Shown here: piece after piece, positions 13,170 to 26,857 of the stretch
How positions within the stretch are numbered: position 1 is the stretch's first letter
Layout of the letters: each line of letters opens with the position of its first letter
Source of the DNA: Pleurodeles waltl
Lineage: Eukaryota > Chordata > Amphibia > Caudata > Salamandridae
Assembly: GCF_031143425.1 (NCBI RefSeq)
Contig: NC_090442.1
Coordinates: 424,407,776-424,471,775 of the forward strand
DNA length: 64,000 nucleotides
Direction: 5' to 3'
Program-made: the position numbers and the translations under genes
Notes under the pieces: model-generated
The model's database searches: none
What the model was told of the DNA's origin: nothing
Seen by the model: the letters and a program-made list of their open reading frames with translations, nothing else

Positions 13170-13586
13170 GTTTCAAAAGCCGGATTGCAAGCAATCCAGC
13201 TTTTGAAACCTGTGAGAGACTTCAAAGGGAAGGAAATACATTTCCTTCCCTTTGAAGCCTCTCGGGGCCTCCCCCATGGGATTGAAAAAGAAATGCAAAA
13301 GCATTTCTTTTTCAATCGCGCTGGAAGCAGAGCTTCCAGCGCATATGCAGGGGAGACCCTGTGACTAATCAGCGCGCGCTCGCGCGCTGTCACAGGGGGG
13401 TTTGGGGGGGGTCGGGGGTGGAGGGGAAGGGCTTCCCCTTCCATCCCTGACTTGGGGGGGTGGGGGGGGGAACCCCCACAGAGGGAGCGAGAGCGCTCCC
13501 TCTGGGCTGTGTGCCGAGGACGTAGTGGTTACGTCCTCGGCACAGCAGCACTGTGCCGCAGGACGTAACCACTACGTCCGCGGCAC
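13170..13586. repeat. Run of eight consecutive hairpin-forming inverted repeats
   Basis: Inverted repeats with short loops lie almost back to back: 13170-13209 (GTTTCAAAAGC arms), 13220-13257 (CTTCAAAGGGAAGGAAAT arms), 13280-13317 (GATTGAAAAAGAAATGC arms), 13318-13342 (GCGCTGGAAGC arms), 13357-13397 (CCCTGTGAC arms with an inner GC core), 13477-13512 (GAGGGAGCG arms), 13511-13543 (GTGCCGAGGACGTA arms) and 13553-13586 (GTGCCGC..GGACGTA arms). The last two are also inverted copies of each other. The cluster ends 9 bp before the right TTAA of the host element. Confidence 0.85.
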
Positions 13587-13598
13587 AGAAGGGGTTAA

Positions 13599-16089
<2,491 letters not shown>

Positions 16090-16390
16090 CAGTATTGTAT
16101 CTTTCATAAATTCACATGCTTGAATCATTCCAGTCGAAGTGTGAGTCCCACTGTATCATAATAAAGCAGTATAACATTACCATTGATTATAATGGCAGTG
16201 AAACATTCACTTTAATAACCTATCCATATTGTTTAAAAGGAACCGAACTCCAGTCAGTCGGGCAACAGCACCCTTTTGAATACTCCTTTCGGACGCAGAT
16301 TTTCTACTGCATGTCATTTGAAGGAAGTCTCCCTGAGCTCTGCTCAGTTTCTTCAACTTGTTTGAAAGAACTTATCTGCTGCATTCTACT

Positions 16391-18060
16391 ATGTCTTTCA
16401 TCAAAGAAAAGCCTTCTAAAGCCCTGTGACACCCTTGGAAGAAAAGGCTCCATTCAGAAGATCTGTAGAAGGACTGTATCCAATGCCTCTACCTTACACA
16501 ATGTAAAAGACTGCAAGATCAGTGGTGCCTTTTTAACTAAGACCTTAAAGGGTAGAAAAGGAGTTTCTTCTTTGACTTCAAAAGTCCATATCTAAAAGAT
16601 CTCCTCTTTCTGAGGTGGAAGAAGATAGTGATACTACTTCAATTTCTTATGAAAGAGAAAGATCAAGTGACCAGGGGACATCTGAGAAATCTAGGAAGAC
16701 CTTAAAAACTCACCCTGAGTCTGTCGGAGCCACTTTCTAAGTAGAGGAAGGAATCTCCGGAAACTACAAGATCTGAGCCTTCAACTCAATCTGTTAAATC
16801 TGTTGCAAGATCTGAAAAGTCCTCCTCAGAGCCATTGACAAAGTAAAAAAAAAAAAAGGTAACTTTAAAAATCTGAAATGACAACGTCCTCACCTCAAAC
16901 ACCAGGCCGACAACAGCAAATATGGTGATGACATCAGTGTCGACTGCTCATACATCGACTCCATCCATCACATCGTCTGCAGTGGTATAGTTAACAAAGG
17001 CGCTGCAACAGAAACTATACAGCAGTCTGCAACAACACTGTTGAGGGGTGGTGCGGGGGGGCTGTTGACAAAGCTAACTTGGTTGAGGTTGAAGATCACA
17101 AACAAGTCTTCACAGCCACGGATGAGATAACTTCGTCAGCGACACCATCAAGAGTAAGATCTCCAAAACCATCCCTATTAATATCTCAGCATACTTCACC
17201 ATAGAAATTGTCTCTTCTCCCTCCAAGTCAACTTCTGGATGTAGACTAGCCTGACAATGAGCACCCTTTTAGTGCGGCTAACAGCCTATCTGAACTCAAT
17301 TGTCAGGAGGAAGATGAGGACGATGAGCAATTCTATGAAGAATATTATGAGCCTCAGCAGACACGATAAATGGAAAGACCCAACCAGCATGGGGATCACT
17401 TTCAGTATTATGCGCACACTCCTTCACAAGAAAGTATGATTCAGGTTCCCATGACCGTTTTCCAGGATGTCCAAGGGGTGCTTCAAGATTACTATAGGTG
17501 GTTTCCACAACCTAGTAAGATAACATGCCCGACACAGGTTAAAGCCCCTCCTCTGCCTTCATCCCCAAGAGCACCAGCCCCCTACCCACCAAGGGGTTGA
17601 TCCTTCATTTACGGACCATGATGAAGAGAAGAGGGAGAAATAACAGACAATTAGTCCACACCCAATAAAGGGATGATTATTGAACTCCTACTCTATCGCC
17701 ACCTGCGACACAACCTGTGGATTCTCCTCCGGACGATATTAGGGGTTTCCATAACTTGATGGAAAGAGTGGAAAATATAGTTCAACTGCCAATGACAGTT
17801 AAGCAGTCTGGCTGTTTTCTTTGCTATTTTAAAGATCCTGCAAGAAGTTTCTGTGCTCATTTCCAATAGTGGATTACATCTGGGAAGAAAGTACAAAGAA
17901 AATAAAGAATTCCATGACAGTTGTGGCCATATTACTGTAGATAGACAAATATAAGGTGCCAGAAGATTAGCTTGCCTGCTTAGTAGAAGACCCAAACCTG
18001 GACTCTGATCTACCAAGTGGCGCAGCACTGTTAAAAAAATCCCTCCTTGCCTATTTCAAC
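16391..18060 (+). pseudogene. DIRS C1 gag-like relic
   Basis: The untranslated leader (TTTTCTACTGCATGTCATTT near 16300, CCCTGAGCTCTGCTCAGTTT near 16332) and the region around 16391 align with 50170-50300 of C2 just before and at its gag start. The reading frame is destroyed by many stops and frame changes; scattered matches to C2 gag continue to about 18060. Confidence 0.6.
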
Positions 18061-18197
18061 TACGCCAGATGGGGAAAGCAGGCACCTGGTGATCCATTTT
18101 CGATATCCGTAAATTTAATAAATCTGCAGAAGCAACCGTCAAACTTGGTTGCGCTCTCGGACGTCCTGCATCTCCTCAACCACAACAATTACATGAC

Positions 18198-20430
18198 TGT
18201 CGGGAATTGCCCACTTTTTGGTGTGGTTACCCCCACTTTTTCCCTGGTGTCAATGTGTTTTGACTGTTACCTGGGATCCTGCCAACCAGGACCTAAGTGA
18301 CTGCACTCTCTCCCACTAAATGTGGTTGCTTAGGACTTAACACACCCCACAATTGGCATACTGGTGCCCCATATATGTCTCTAGTATATAGCACAAGGGG
18401 TTCCCCATGGGCTGCAGCATGTATTATGCCACCCATGGGAGCCCATGCAAAAAGGGTCTGCAGGTCTCCCATTGCAGCCTGCGTGAAAAGGTGCATGCAC
18501 CCTTTCACCACAGGTCTCTGAACCAGGTCACTATAAGTCACCCCTATGGTAGGCCCTCCTAGCCCAGAGGGCAATGGGCAGGTACCTGTGTGTGAGGGCA
18601 CCCCTGCATGAGCAGAGGTGCCCCTAGGAACTCCTGCTCCATTACTCTGGACTTCATAAGTGCAGGGAAGCCATTTTACCTGTGTATTGGTACCACAGGT
18701 GTGGGTAAGCCTGTGTCCTGCTCCATAAAGCTAGCTCCGAACCTGGGCATGTTTGGTATCAAACATGTCGGAATCATATCCCAATACTGTTGCCAGTATT
18801 GGTTGTATGATTCCATGCATTCTGGGGGCTTCTTAGACCACCCTCAGCCTTGCTCCTACTTGTCTTCTGGGGTTTTCTGGGCAGCCCGTGCTGCTGCCAG
18901 CCCTCACAGGTTTCTGCCCTCCTGCTGCTTGACCAGCTCAGGCAGAGGAAGGCAGAGCAAAGGATTTCCTGTGGGAGAGGGAGAGAAGACCCTCTCCCTT
19001 GGAAATAGGTGTTACATGGCTTGGGAGGGGTAGCCTCCCCAAGGCACCGGTATGCTTTGAAGGGCACATCTGGTGCCCTCCTTGCGTAAACGTTTGCACC
19101 AGTCTAGGTACCCTTGGTCCCTGCTCTGGTGCGAAACTGGACAATAGAAAGGGGAGTGACCACTCCCCTGTCCATCACCACCCGAGGGGTGGTGCCCAGA
19201 ACTTCTTCAGGTGGCCACTTTGATTCTGCCATCTTGAATCCAAAGTGGGCAGAGGCCCCTCTGAGCATCGGAGTGGCCAGGTCAGGCAGGTGACGTCACA
19301 TCTCTATCCTGCTAGGTGGTCACCCTGCTAGGTGACCAATCCCCCTTCCTGGGCTATTTAGGATCATCTCCCTCTTGGATGGGTCCTCAGGTTTGATGTG
19401 CAAGATTCCAGCAGGACTCTTCTGCATCGTTTACTTCATCTTCTGCCCGCTGGGACTGCAACTGGACTCTCCAGGAACCAACAAGCTGCAACTTCAGCAA
19501 CGACTCCGCTCTGCAACATGGTTTCTCCAGCTTCTTCCAGCAACTGCAACATTTCCCCAGCTGTGCATCCTTTGAGGACAACAAGTCTTTAGCCTGCACA
19601 ATAAGATTGAACCTCCCTTGGAGTGAAGGAGCCACTCCCCTGCATCCGCAGGCACCAACTGCAACAACATCTAGCTATATGGTTCCTCTTCTCTGGAACT
19701 GCATGGATCCTGCACCACAGGTTGTGATCCTGGAGTGGGCCCTTTGGTCATCTCTACCAGCTGTCTAACTTGGAAGACGGTAAGCCCTTGTGTCTCCTTG
19801 CAGGACAGTCCCCCTGTGCACTGTGACTCCTGTAGCTACCAAGGCTTGTTTGTTCCTTCTACAAGGGATCTTTAGGCTCTGTGTAGTCTTGGCCCCCAGC
19901 ACTTTTCCCTGCAGTGCAGTTTCCTGCCTGCTGCTCCAGCAACGTGGGACACTTCTTCAGGTGTGCTAAGTGGGCCTGACTGCGACTCCTATGCCTGCTG
20001 GCCATGAGTCGTCTGTGGGGGCTGCCTTTAAAATTCCACTTTTTTGAGAATATTGTTTGGCCCTTACTATTTGTTGATTTTGCCAATGCCTGTTGCTTTC
20101 TATGCTATTTACTGAGTGCTAATGTGTATATAATAGTGTTCACTTACCTCCAGTTGGGGTATTGCCTATACAGTATTTTAGTATTTGTGTTACTATAATA
20201 AAGTACCTTTATTTTTGTAACACTGTGTGGTTCTTTCATGTTTGAAAGTGCTATTTGTCTGTAGTGGTATTGCATAAGCTTTGCATGTCTCCTAGGTAAG
20301 TCTTGGCTGCTCATTGCCAGCTACCTCTAGAGAGTCCTGGCTTTCTAGACACTGCCTACACTTCACAAATAGGTGGCTACCTGGTATAAGGTGATAACAC
20401 TAAAGGTGCTCACTAGGCCAGCTTCCTACA
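18198..20430. mobile_element. Solo LTR (2233 bp) with 5-bp target duplication ATGAC
   Basis: Starts TGTCGGGAA and ends TTCCTACA (TG...CA ends), flanked by ATGAC at 18193-18197 and 20431-20435. No internal region is present, so two LTRs have recombined to leave one. An AATAAA signal lies near 20198, inside the 3' part as expected for an LTR read on the + strand. Ends and general composition resemble the Gmr1-like LTR at 24174-26857, but it is a distinct subfamily. It lies inside the reverse transcriptase region of DIRS C1. No coding frame is supported. Confidence 0.85.
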
Positions 20431-21268
20431 ATGACAACCCTGGATTTAAAGGGTGCATATTTTCATATCCCAGGCTTTGCAAATGTTAACCGTAGCAGCA
20501 CTCGCTATCAGTTCAAAGTCTTCCCAGTCATCCTCAAATCAGCCCCCACATTTTTACTAAATGTCTGACACCTGGGGCTGATTCCTTAAAGGGTAATAGG
20601 GTCTTCCCGTACCTAGACATTTGGCTGATAAAGGCACCAACGACTTGGCAAGCATCGAAAGCCATGGAAGCTTGCCTAACATTATTCAATAGCTTAGGTC
20701 TCACTGTCAACCACAAGAAATCGTCCACTCTTACATCAACAGGAATAGTATTCCTAGTAGCAGCTCTGGATACCACCCAATACAAAGTTTTTTTTTTTTT
20801 TTTTTATTTTTTTTTTATCATCTTAGAACAAACCGGCTCAAAAGTCCATTTGAGTGTCTGTTCAAATCGCTTCCAGGGATGATCTCCACTATCAAGTCCC
20901 TTTTTCTTGCCTGAAAATGAGACCTCTGCAGGAGGAGTTGAACAAGCAGTGGATCCCACCAGAGGGATCATTTGGCGATCTAATAAATATCACTCCAGGT
21001 ATGACAGAAGCCCATACCTGGTGTACACAGACAAGTGATCTTTGGCCTAACTTTCTTGTCTCAGATAACCACAGATGCCTCCTTAGAGGGCTGTGTTGGC
21101 CATCTGCAAGACCTGCAAATCAGTGGAAAGTGTTCTTCGTCTAAATGCACCTCAATCAGCTAGAGCTCAAAGCTGTCTAAGCCTTCCTGTCAAGCATATC
21201 CAATTCATCTGTTTTGGTCCACCAGCATTCATTATATGAAAAAATAAGGTGCACAAGATAACTAGCCT
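20431..21268 (+). pseudogene. DIRS C1 reverse transcriptase/RNase H relic
   Basis: Continues the C1 element after the solo LTR. Landmarks aligning with C2 are a degenerate catalytic stretch near 20610 (YLDIWLIKAP, where active copies have YLDDW), the LFNSLGLTVNHKKS-like block near 20683, LLQEEL-like sequence near 20925 and the start of RNase H near 21060-21200. It stops at the left end of DIRS A2. A T-rich run at about 20788-20818 interrupts the frame. Confidence 0.75.
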
Positions 21269-21448
21269 GTTTGATGGCATCTGTCGCTGTAGATACGCAT
21301 GTTCTGCAATAGCTCGCCATCTGGTGTTGGGCCGGAGTGTTACAAGTTGTTTTTGTTCGAAGAAGTCTTTCGAGTCACGGGACCGAGTGACTCCTCCTTT
21401 TGTCTCCATTGCGCATGGGCGTCGACTCCATCTTCGATTGTTTTTTTT
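21269..21448. repeat. Left inverted terminal repeat of DIRS A2
   Basis: Begins GTTTGATGGCATCTGTCGCT and pairs with 29637-29800 in inverted orientation; both halves contain the ATGGAGTCGACGCCCATGCG block or its complement. The outer part also recurs inverted in the ICR at 29379. Confidence 0.88.
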
Positions 21449-21662
21449 CCGCCATCGGGTTCGGACGTGTTCCTGTGGCTCCGAGTTTCGGAACGGAAAA
21501 TTAGCTAATTTCGGAAGATTTTCGTCGGTATTGTTGCGTTCCGGATCGGCGTACTTAGATTCCACACCGCATCGAAGATCGAAGAGCTCCGGTGCCCTTC
21601 GGGGTAGTTTTTCGATACCCCGTCGGGGCCTGGTCGGCCCGACCGCGTGCTGAAGAACGCCG

Positions 21663-23708
21663 ATGGAACGGACCCCGTTCCGTTTCTGCCCCAAATGCCA
21701 CAATAAATACCCCTACACAGACCAACACTTGGTCTGCAACCTGTGCCTGTCACCTGAGCACAGCGAAGACACCTGCGAGGCCTGTCGTGCGTTCCGGTCC
21801 CGAAAAACACTCAGAGACCGTCGAGCCAGAAGACTTCAGATGGCGTCCGCACCGACAGCCCAACGGGAGTTCGAGGAACAGGAAGAGGAAGGTACCTTCT
21901 CGATCCAAGACTCAGACTCCGAAGGATTCGACGATACACAAACCGTGAGTAAGACGTCGAAAACCACACAGAGAAACATTTACAAGGCCCAGGGGACGCC
22001 ACTGCCATCCGGCCATGGCTCCACCCATAAATTCGGTGACCGACCGTCGGCACCGAAAAAGGCCCAAACAGTGCCGAGGTCGTCCGACTCCGGTTGAGAC
22101 ACCGGCACGCAGCCTTCTCGGGACCGAGAAAGTGCTGGAGACAAGCCTCGACACCGAGATGCCGGTGTGGACACGGCTCGACGCCGAGACAGCGGCACCG
22201 AAGCAGATCGACGCCGAGAGGTTTCGGCCCCGAAAAAGAAAAAAGTCACCTCGGAGCTGAAAAAACACGCAGACAGGGTTTCGATGCCGAAACAAACTGC
22301 AAGCGACCCAGCTTCAGGCTCTTATACAGAAGAGCACTCGCTAACCTCCCAAATGCAAAAGCATAGGTTTGAGGAAGAGCTACAAGCAACTGATGTGGAC
22401 CATACGCAAAAGCGTATCTTCATACAGCAGGGGACAGGAAAAATAAGCACCCTTCCCCCCATTAGGAGAAAGAGAAGGTTGGAGTTCCAGACTGAACAGA
22501 CACCACAACCAAAAGTGGTGAAAAGAGTTACCCCACCACCCTCTCCTCCGCCCGTGATTAACGTCTCACCAGCACAAACTCCATCACACTCCCCAGCTCA
22601 CACCACCATGAGCCAGGGTGACCAAGATCAGGACGCATGGGACCTATACGATGCCCCGGTGTCAGATAACAGTCCGGAGGCATACCCTACAAAGCCATCT
22701 CCACCAGAAGACAGCACCGCGTATTCTCAAGTGGTGGCTAGAGCAGCACAATTTCACAACGTAAGCCTCCACTCAGAACAGGTCGAGGATGATTTTTTAT
22801 TCAACACACTCTCCTCCACCCACAGCTCATACCAAAGCCTGCCTATGCTCCCTGGTATGCTCCGGCACGCAAAAGACATCTTTAAGGAGCCGGTCAAAAG
22901 TAGGACAATCACACCAAGGCTGGAAAAAAAGTATAAGGCGCCTCCTACAGACCCGGTTTTCATCACTACACAGCTGCCACCAGACTCTGTTGTTGTAGGA
23001 GCAGCTAGGAAAAGGGCCAACTCTCACACATCTGGAGATGCACCACCCCCAGATAAAGAAAGCCGCAAGTTCGATGCAGCTGGTAAAAGAGTAGCAGCAC
23101 AAGCTGCAAACCAGTGGCGCATCGCGAACTCCCAGGCACTACTTGCGCGCTATGACAGAGCCCACTGGGACGAGATGCAACATCTCATTGAACATCTGCC
23201 CAAGGACTTACAAAATAGGGCAAAACAAGTGGTTGAGGAGGGACAGACCATTTCCAACAACCAGATCCGCTCCTCCATGGACGCTGCAGATACAGCTGCA
23301 CGGACAATTAATACATCTGTAACTATCAGAAGGCATGCATGGCTCCGAACGTCTGGATTTAAACCAGAGATTCAACAAGCAGTTCTCAATATGCCTTTTA
23401 ATGAAAAAGAACTGTTCGGTCCAGAAGTGGACACAGCGATTGAGAAACTCAAAAAAGATACGGACACTGCCAAAGCCATGGGCGCGCTCTACTCCCCGCA
23501 GAGCAGAGGGAATTACAGCACATTCCGTAAAACGCCCTTTCGAGGGGGGTTTCGGGGTCAAAGCACACAAGCCAGCACCTCACAAGCAACACCGTCCAGT
23601 TACCAGGGACAGTATAGAGGAGGTTTTCGGGGACAATATAGAGGAGGGCAATTCCCTAGAAATAGAGGAAGATTTCAGAGCCCCAAAACCCCTACTACTA
23701 AACAGTGA
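21663..23708 (+). pseudogene. DIRS A2 gag-like protein with one in-frame stop
   Basis: Starts MERTPFRFCPKCHNK with the eight-residue Cys/His pattern at C9, C12, H22, C25, C28, H33, C38 and C41. The frame is broken only by TGA at 22095-22097 and continues in the same frame to 23708 (total about 680 codons). The middle is rich in Ser, Pro, Arg and Lys. The C-terminal half contains the DIRS-gag/LAP2-alpha-like core (RAAQFHNVSLH, LPMLPGMLRHAK, AHWDEMQHLIEHLPKD, AWLRTSGFKPEIQQAVLNMP). The tail has repeated Gly-Phe-Arg-Gly and Gln-Tyr-Arg-Gly motifs likely to bind nucleic acid. The 3' end overlaps the next frame by up to 370 bp; that frame is +1 relative to gag. Confidence 0.88.
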
Positions 23709-24173
23709 CTCACATGTCACTCACCCCCTCCACACAACACCAGTGGGGGGAAGAATAGGTCATTATTACAAAGCATGGGAGGAAATCACTACAGACACTT
23801 GGGTTCTAGCAATTATCCAACATGGTTATTGCATAGAATTTCTACAATTCCCTCCAAACATACCACCAAAAGCACAAAATTTAACAACACACCATTCCAA
23901 TCTCCTGGAGATAGAAGTGCAGGCACTATTGCAAAAGAATGCAATCGAATTAGTGCCAAACACACAAATAAACACAGGAGTTTACTCACTGTACTTTCTG
24001 ATACCAAAGAAGGACAAAACGCTGAGACCAATCCTAGACCTCAGAGTAGTGAACACTTTCATCAAATCAGACCACTTCCACATGGTCACACTACAAGAAG
24101 TATTGCCATTGCTAAAACTACACGACTACATGGCAACTTTAGACCTCAAGGATGCTTATTTCCATATACCAAT
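23335..24173 (+). pseudogene. DIRS A2 reverse transcriptase, N-terminal part up to the LTR insertion
   Basis: This open frame overlaps the gag end and carries GHYYKAWEEITTDTWVLA, the LIPKKDKTLRPILDLR motif near 24000, and TLDLKDAYFHIPI, where the solo LTR interrupts it. The first catalytic aspartate of the reverse transcriptase lies in DLKDAYFH. Translation beyond 24173 runs into the LTR and stops at 24210. The start codon is uncertain: expression by frameshifting from gag or by internal initiation are both possible. Confidence 0.85.
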
Positions 24174-26857
24174 TGTAAGGAAATGCCTCCTTGGCATGGT
24201 TGCCCCCTGACTTTTTGCCTTTGCTGATGCTATGTTTACAATTGAAAGTGTGCTGAGGCCTGCTAACCAGGCCCCAGCACCAGTGTTCTTTCCCTAACCT
24301 GTACTTTTGTATCCACAATTGGCAGACCCTGGCATCCAGATAAGTCCCTTGTAACTGGTACTTCTAGTACCAAGGGCCCTGATGCCAAGGAAGGTCTCTA
24401 AGGGCTGCAGCATGTCTTATGCCACCCTGGAGACCTCTCACTCAGCACAGACACCCTGCTTGCCAGCTTGTGTGTGCTAGTGAGGACAAAACGAGTAAGT
24501 CGACATGGCACTCCCCTCAGGGTGCCATGCCAGCCTCTCACTGCCTATGCAGTATAGGTAAGACACCCCTCTAGCAGGCCTTACAGCCCTAAGGCAGGGT
24601 GCACTATACCATAGGTGAGGGTACCAGTGCATGAGCGTGGTACCCCTACAGTGTCTAAACAAAACCTTAGACATTGTAAGTGCAGGGTAGCCATAAGAGT
24701 ATATGGTCTGGGAGTTTGTCAAACACGAACTCCACAGCACCATAATGGCTACACTGAAAACTGGGAAGTTTGGTATCAAACTTCTCAGCACAATAGATGC
24801 ACACTGATGCCAGTGTACATTTTATTGTAAAATACACCCCAGAGGGCACCTTAGAGGTGCCCCCTGAAACTTAACCGACTATCTGTGTAGGCTGACTAGT
24901 TTTAGCAGCCTGCCACAAACCGAGACATGTTGCTGGCCCCATGGGGAGAGTGCCTTTGTCACTCTGAGGCCAGTAACAAAGCCTGCCCTGGGTGGAGAGG
25001 CTAACACCTCCCCCAGGCAGGAATTGTCACACCTGGCGGTGAGCCTCAAAGGCTCACCTCCTTTGTGCCAACCCAGCAGGACACTCCAGCTAGTGGAGTT
25101 GCCCGCCCCCTCCGGCCAGGCCCCACTTTTGGCGGCAAGGCCGGAGAAAATAATGAGAAAAACAAGGAGGAGTCACTGGCCAGTCAGGACAGCCCCTAAG
25201 GTGTCCTGAGCTGAAGTGACTCTAACTTTTAGAAATCCTCCATCTTGCAGATGGAGGATTCCCCCAATAGGGTTAGGATTGTGACCCCCTCCCCTTGGGA
25301 GGAGGCACAAAGAGGGTGTACCCACCCTCAGGGCTAGTAGCCATTGGCTACTAACCCCCCAGACCTAAACACGCCCTTAAATTTAGTATTTAAGGGCTAC
25401 CCTGAACCCTAGAAAATTAGATTCCTGCAACTACAAGAAGGACTGCCTAGCTGAAAACCCCTGCAGAGGAAGACCAGAAGACGACAACTGCCTTGGCTCC
25501 AGAAACTCACCGGCCTGTCTCCTGCCTTCCAAAGATCCTGCTCCAGCGACGCCTTCCAAAGGGACCAGCGACCTCGACATCCTCTGAGGACTGCCCCTGC
25601 TTCGAAAAGACAAGAAACTCCCGAGGACAGCGGACCTGCTCCAAGAAAAGCTGCAACTTTGTTTCCAGCAGCTTTAAAGAACCCTGCAAGCTCCCCGCAA
25701 GAAGCGTGAGACTTGCAACACTGCACCCGGCGACCCCGACTCGGCTGGTGGCGATCCAACACCTCAGGAGGGACCCCAGGACTACTCTGATACTGTGAGT
25801 ACCAAAACCTGTCCCCCCTGAGCCCCCACAGCGCCGCCTGCAGAGGGAATCCCGAGGCTTCCCCTGACCGCGACTCTTTGAACCTAAAGTCCCGACGCCT
25901 GGGAGAGACCCTGCACCCGCAGCCCCCAGGACCTGAAGGACCGGACTTTCACTGGAGAAGTGACCCCCAGGAGTCCCTCTCCCTTACCCAAGTGGAGGTT
26001 TCCCCGAGGAATCCCCCCCTTGCCTGCCTGCAGCGCTGAAGAGATCCCGAGATCTCTCATAGACTAACATTGCGAACCCGACGCCTGTTCCTACACTGCA
26101 CCCGGCCGCCCCCGCGCTGCTGAGGGTGAAATTTCTGTGTGGACTTGTGTCCCCCCCCGGTGCCCTACAAAACCCCCCTGGTCTGCCCTCCGAAGACGCG
26201 GGTACTTACCTGCAAGCAGACCGGAACCGGGGCACCCCCTACTCCCCATTCTAGCCTATGTGTTTTGGGCACCACTTTGAACTCTGCACCTGACCGGCCC
26301 TGAGCTGCTGGTGTGGTGACTTTGGGGTTGCTCTGAACCCCCAACGGTGGGCTACCTTGGACCAAGAACTGAACCCTGTAAGTGTCTTACTTACCTGGTA
26401 AAACTAACAAAAACTTACCTCCCCCAGGAACTGTGAAAACTGCACTAAGTGTCCACTTTTAAAACAGCTATTTGTCAATAACTTGTAAAGTATACATGCA
26501 ATTTTTATGATTTGAAGTTCCTAAAGTACTTACCTGCAATACCTTTCGAATGAGATATTACATGTAGAATTTGAACCTGTGGTTCTTAAAATAAACTAAG
26601 AAAAGATATTTTTCTATATAAAAACCTATTGGCTGGATTTGTCTCTGAGTGTGTGTACCTCATTTATTGTCTATGTGTATGTACAACAGATGCTTAACAC
26701 TACTCCTTGGATAAGCCTACTGCTCGACCACACTACCACAAAATAGAGCATTAGTATTATCTCTTTTTGCCACTATCTTACCTCTAAGGGGAACCCTTGG
26801 ACTCTGTGCATGCTATTCCTTACTTTGAAATAGCACATACAGAGCCAACTTCCTACA
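24174..26857. mobile_element. Solo LTR (2684 bp) of a Gmr1-like element, target duplication CCAAT
   Basis: Starts TGTAAGGAA and ends TTCCTACA, flanked by CCAAT at 24169-24173 and 26858-26862. Same family as the 5' LTR of the Gmr1-like retrotransposon at 45748-56332: they share the start TGTAAGGAAATGC, the CCATCTTG...GGAGGATTCCCCCAATAG block and the end AGAGCCAACTTCCTACA. It is non-coding. It splits the reverse transcriptase of DIRS A2 and is therefore younger than A2. Confidence 0.92.

Larger units (their letters stand above)
6496..13598. mobile_element. 7.1-kb non-coding piggyBac-like element with internal tandem arrays
   Basis: Bounded by TTAA at 6496-6499 and 13595-13598. The left end reads CCCCTTCGCTGCC and the right end, reverse-complemented, CCCCTTCTGTGCC: a 13-bp inverted repeat with two mismatches. 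TTAA target duplication with C-rich ends is the hallmark of piggyBac-type DNA transposons. A TAA/TTA (Harbinger-type) reading cannot be excluded because the target is palindromic. There is no transposase frame; the apparent small frames inside are by-products of tandem repetition. Contents: a unique AT-rich left part (6500 to about 7390), a 373-bp array, a GC-rich palindromic array and a hairpin cluster at the right end. Confidence 0.6.

Noticed and set aside
7390..13586. CRISPR-like array
   Set aside because: Units are 360-420 bp contiguous tandem repeats with no unique spacers, in a eukaryotic intron.
19375..19635. Small frames inside the 18198-20430 LTR
   Set aside because: Short, overlapping on both strands, no known protein family; LTRs of this type are non-coding.
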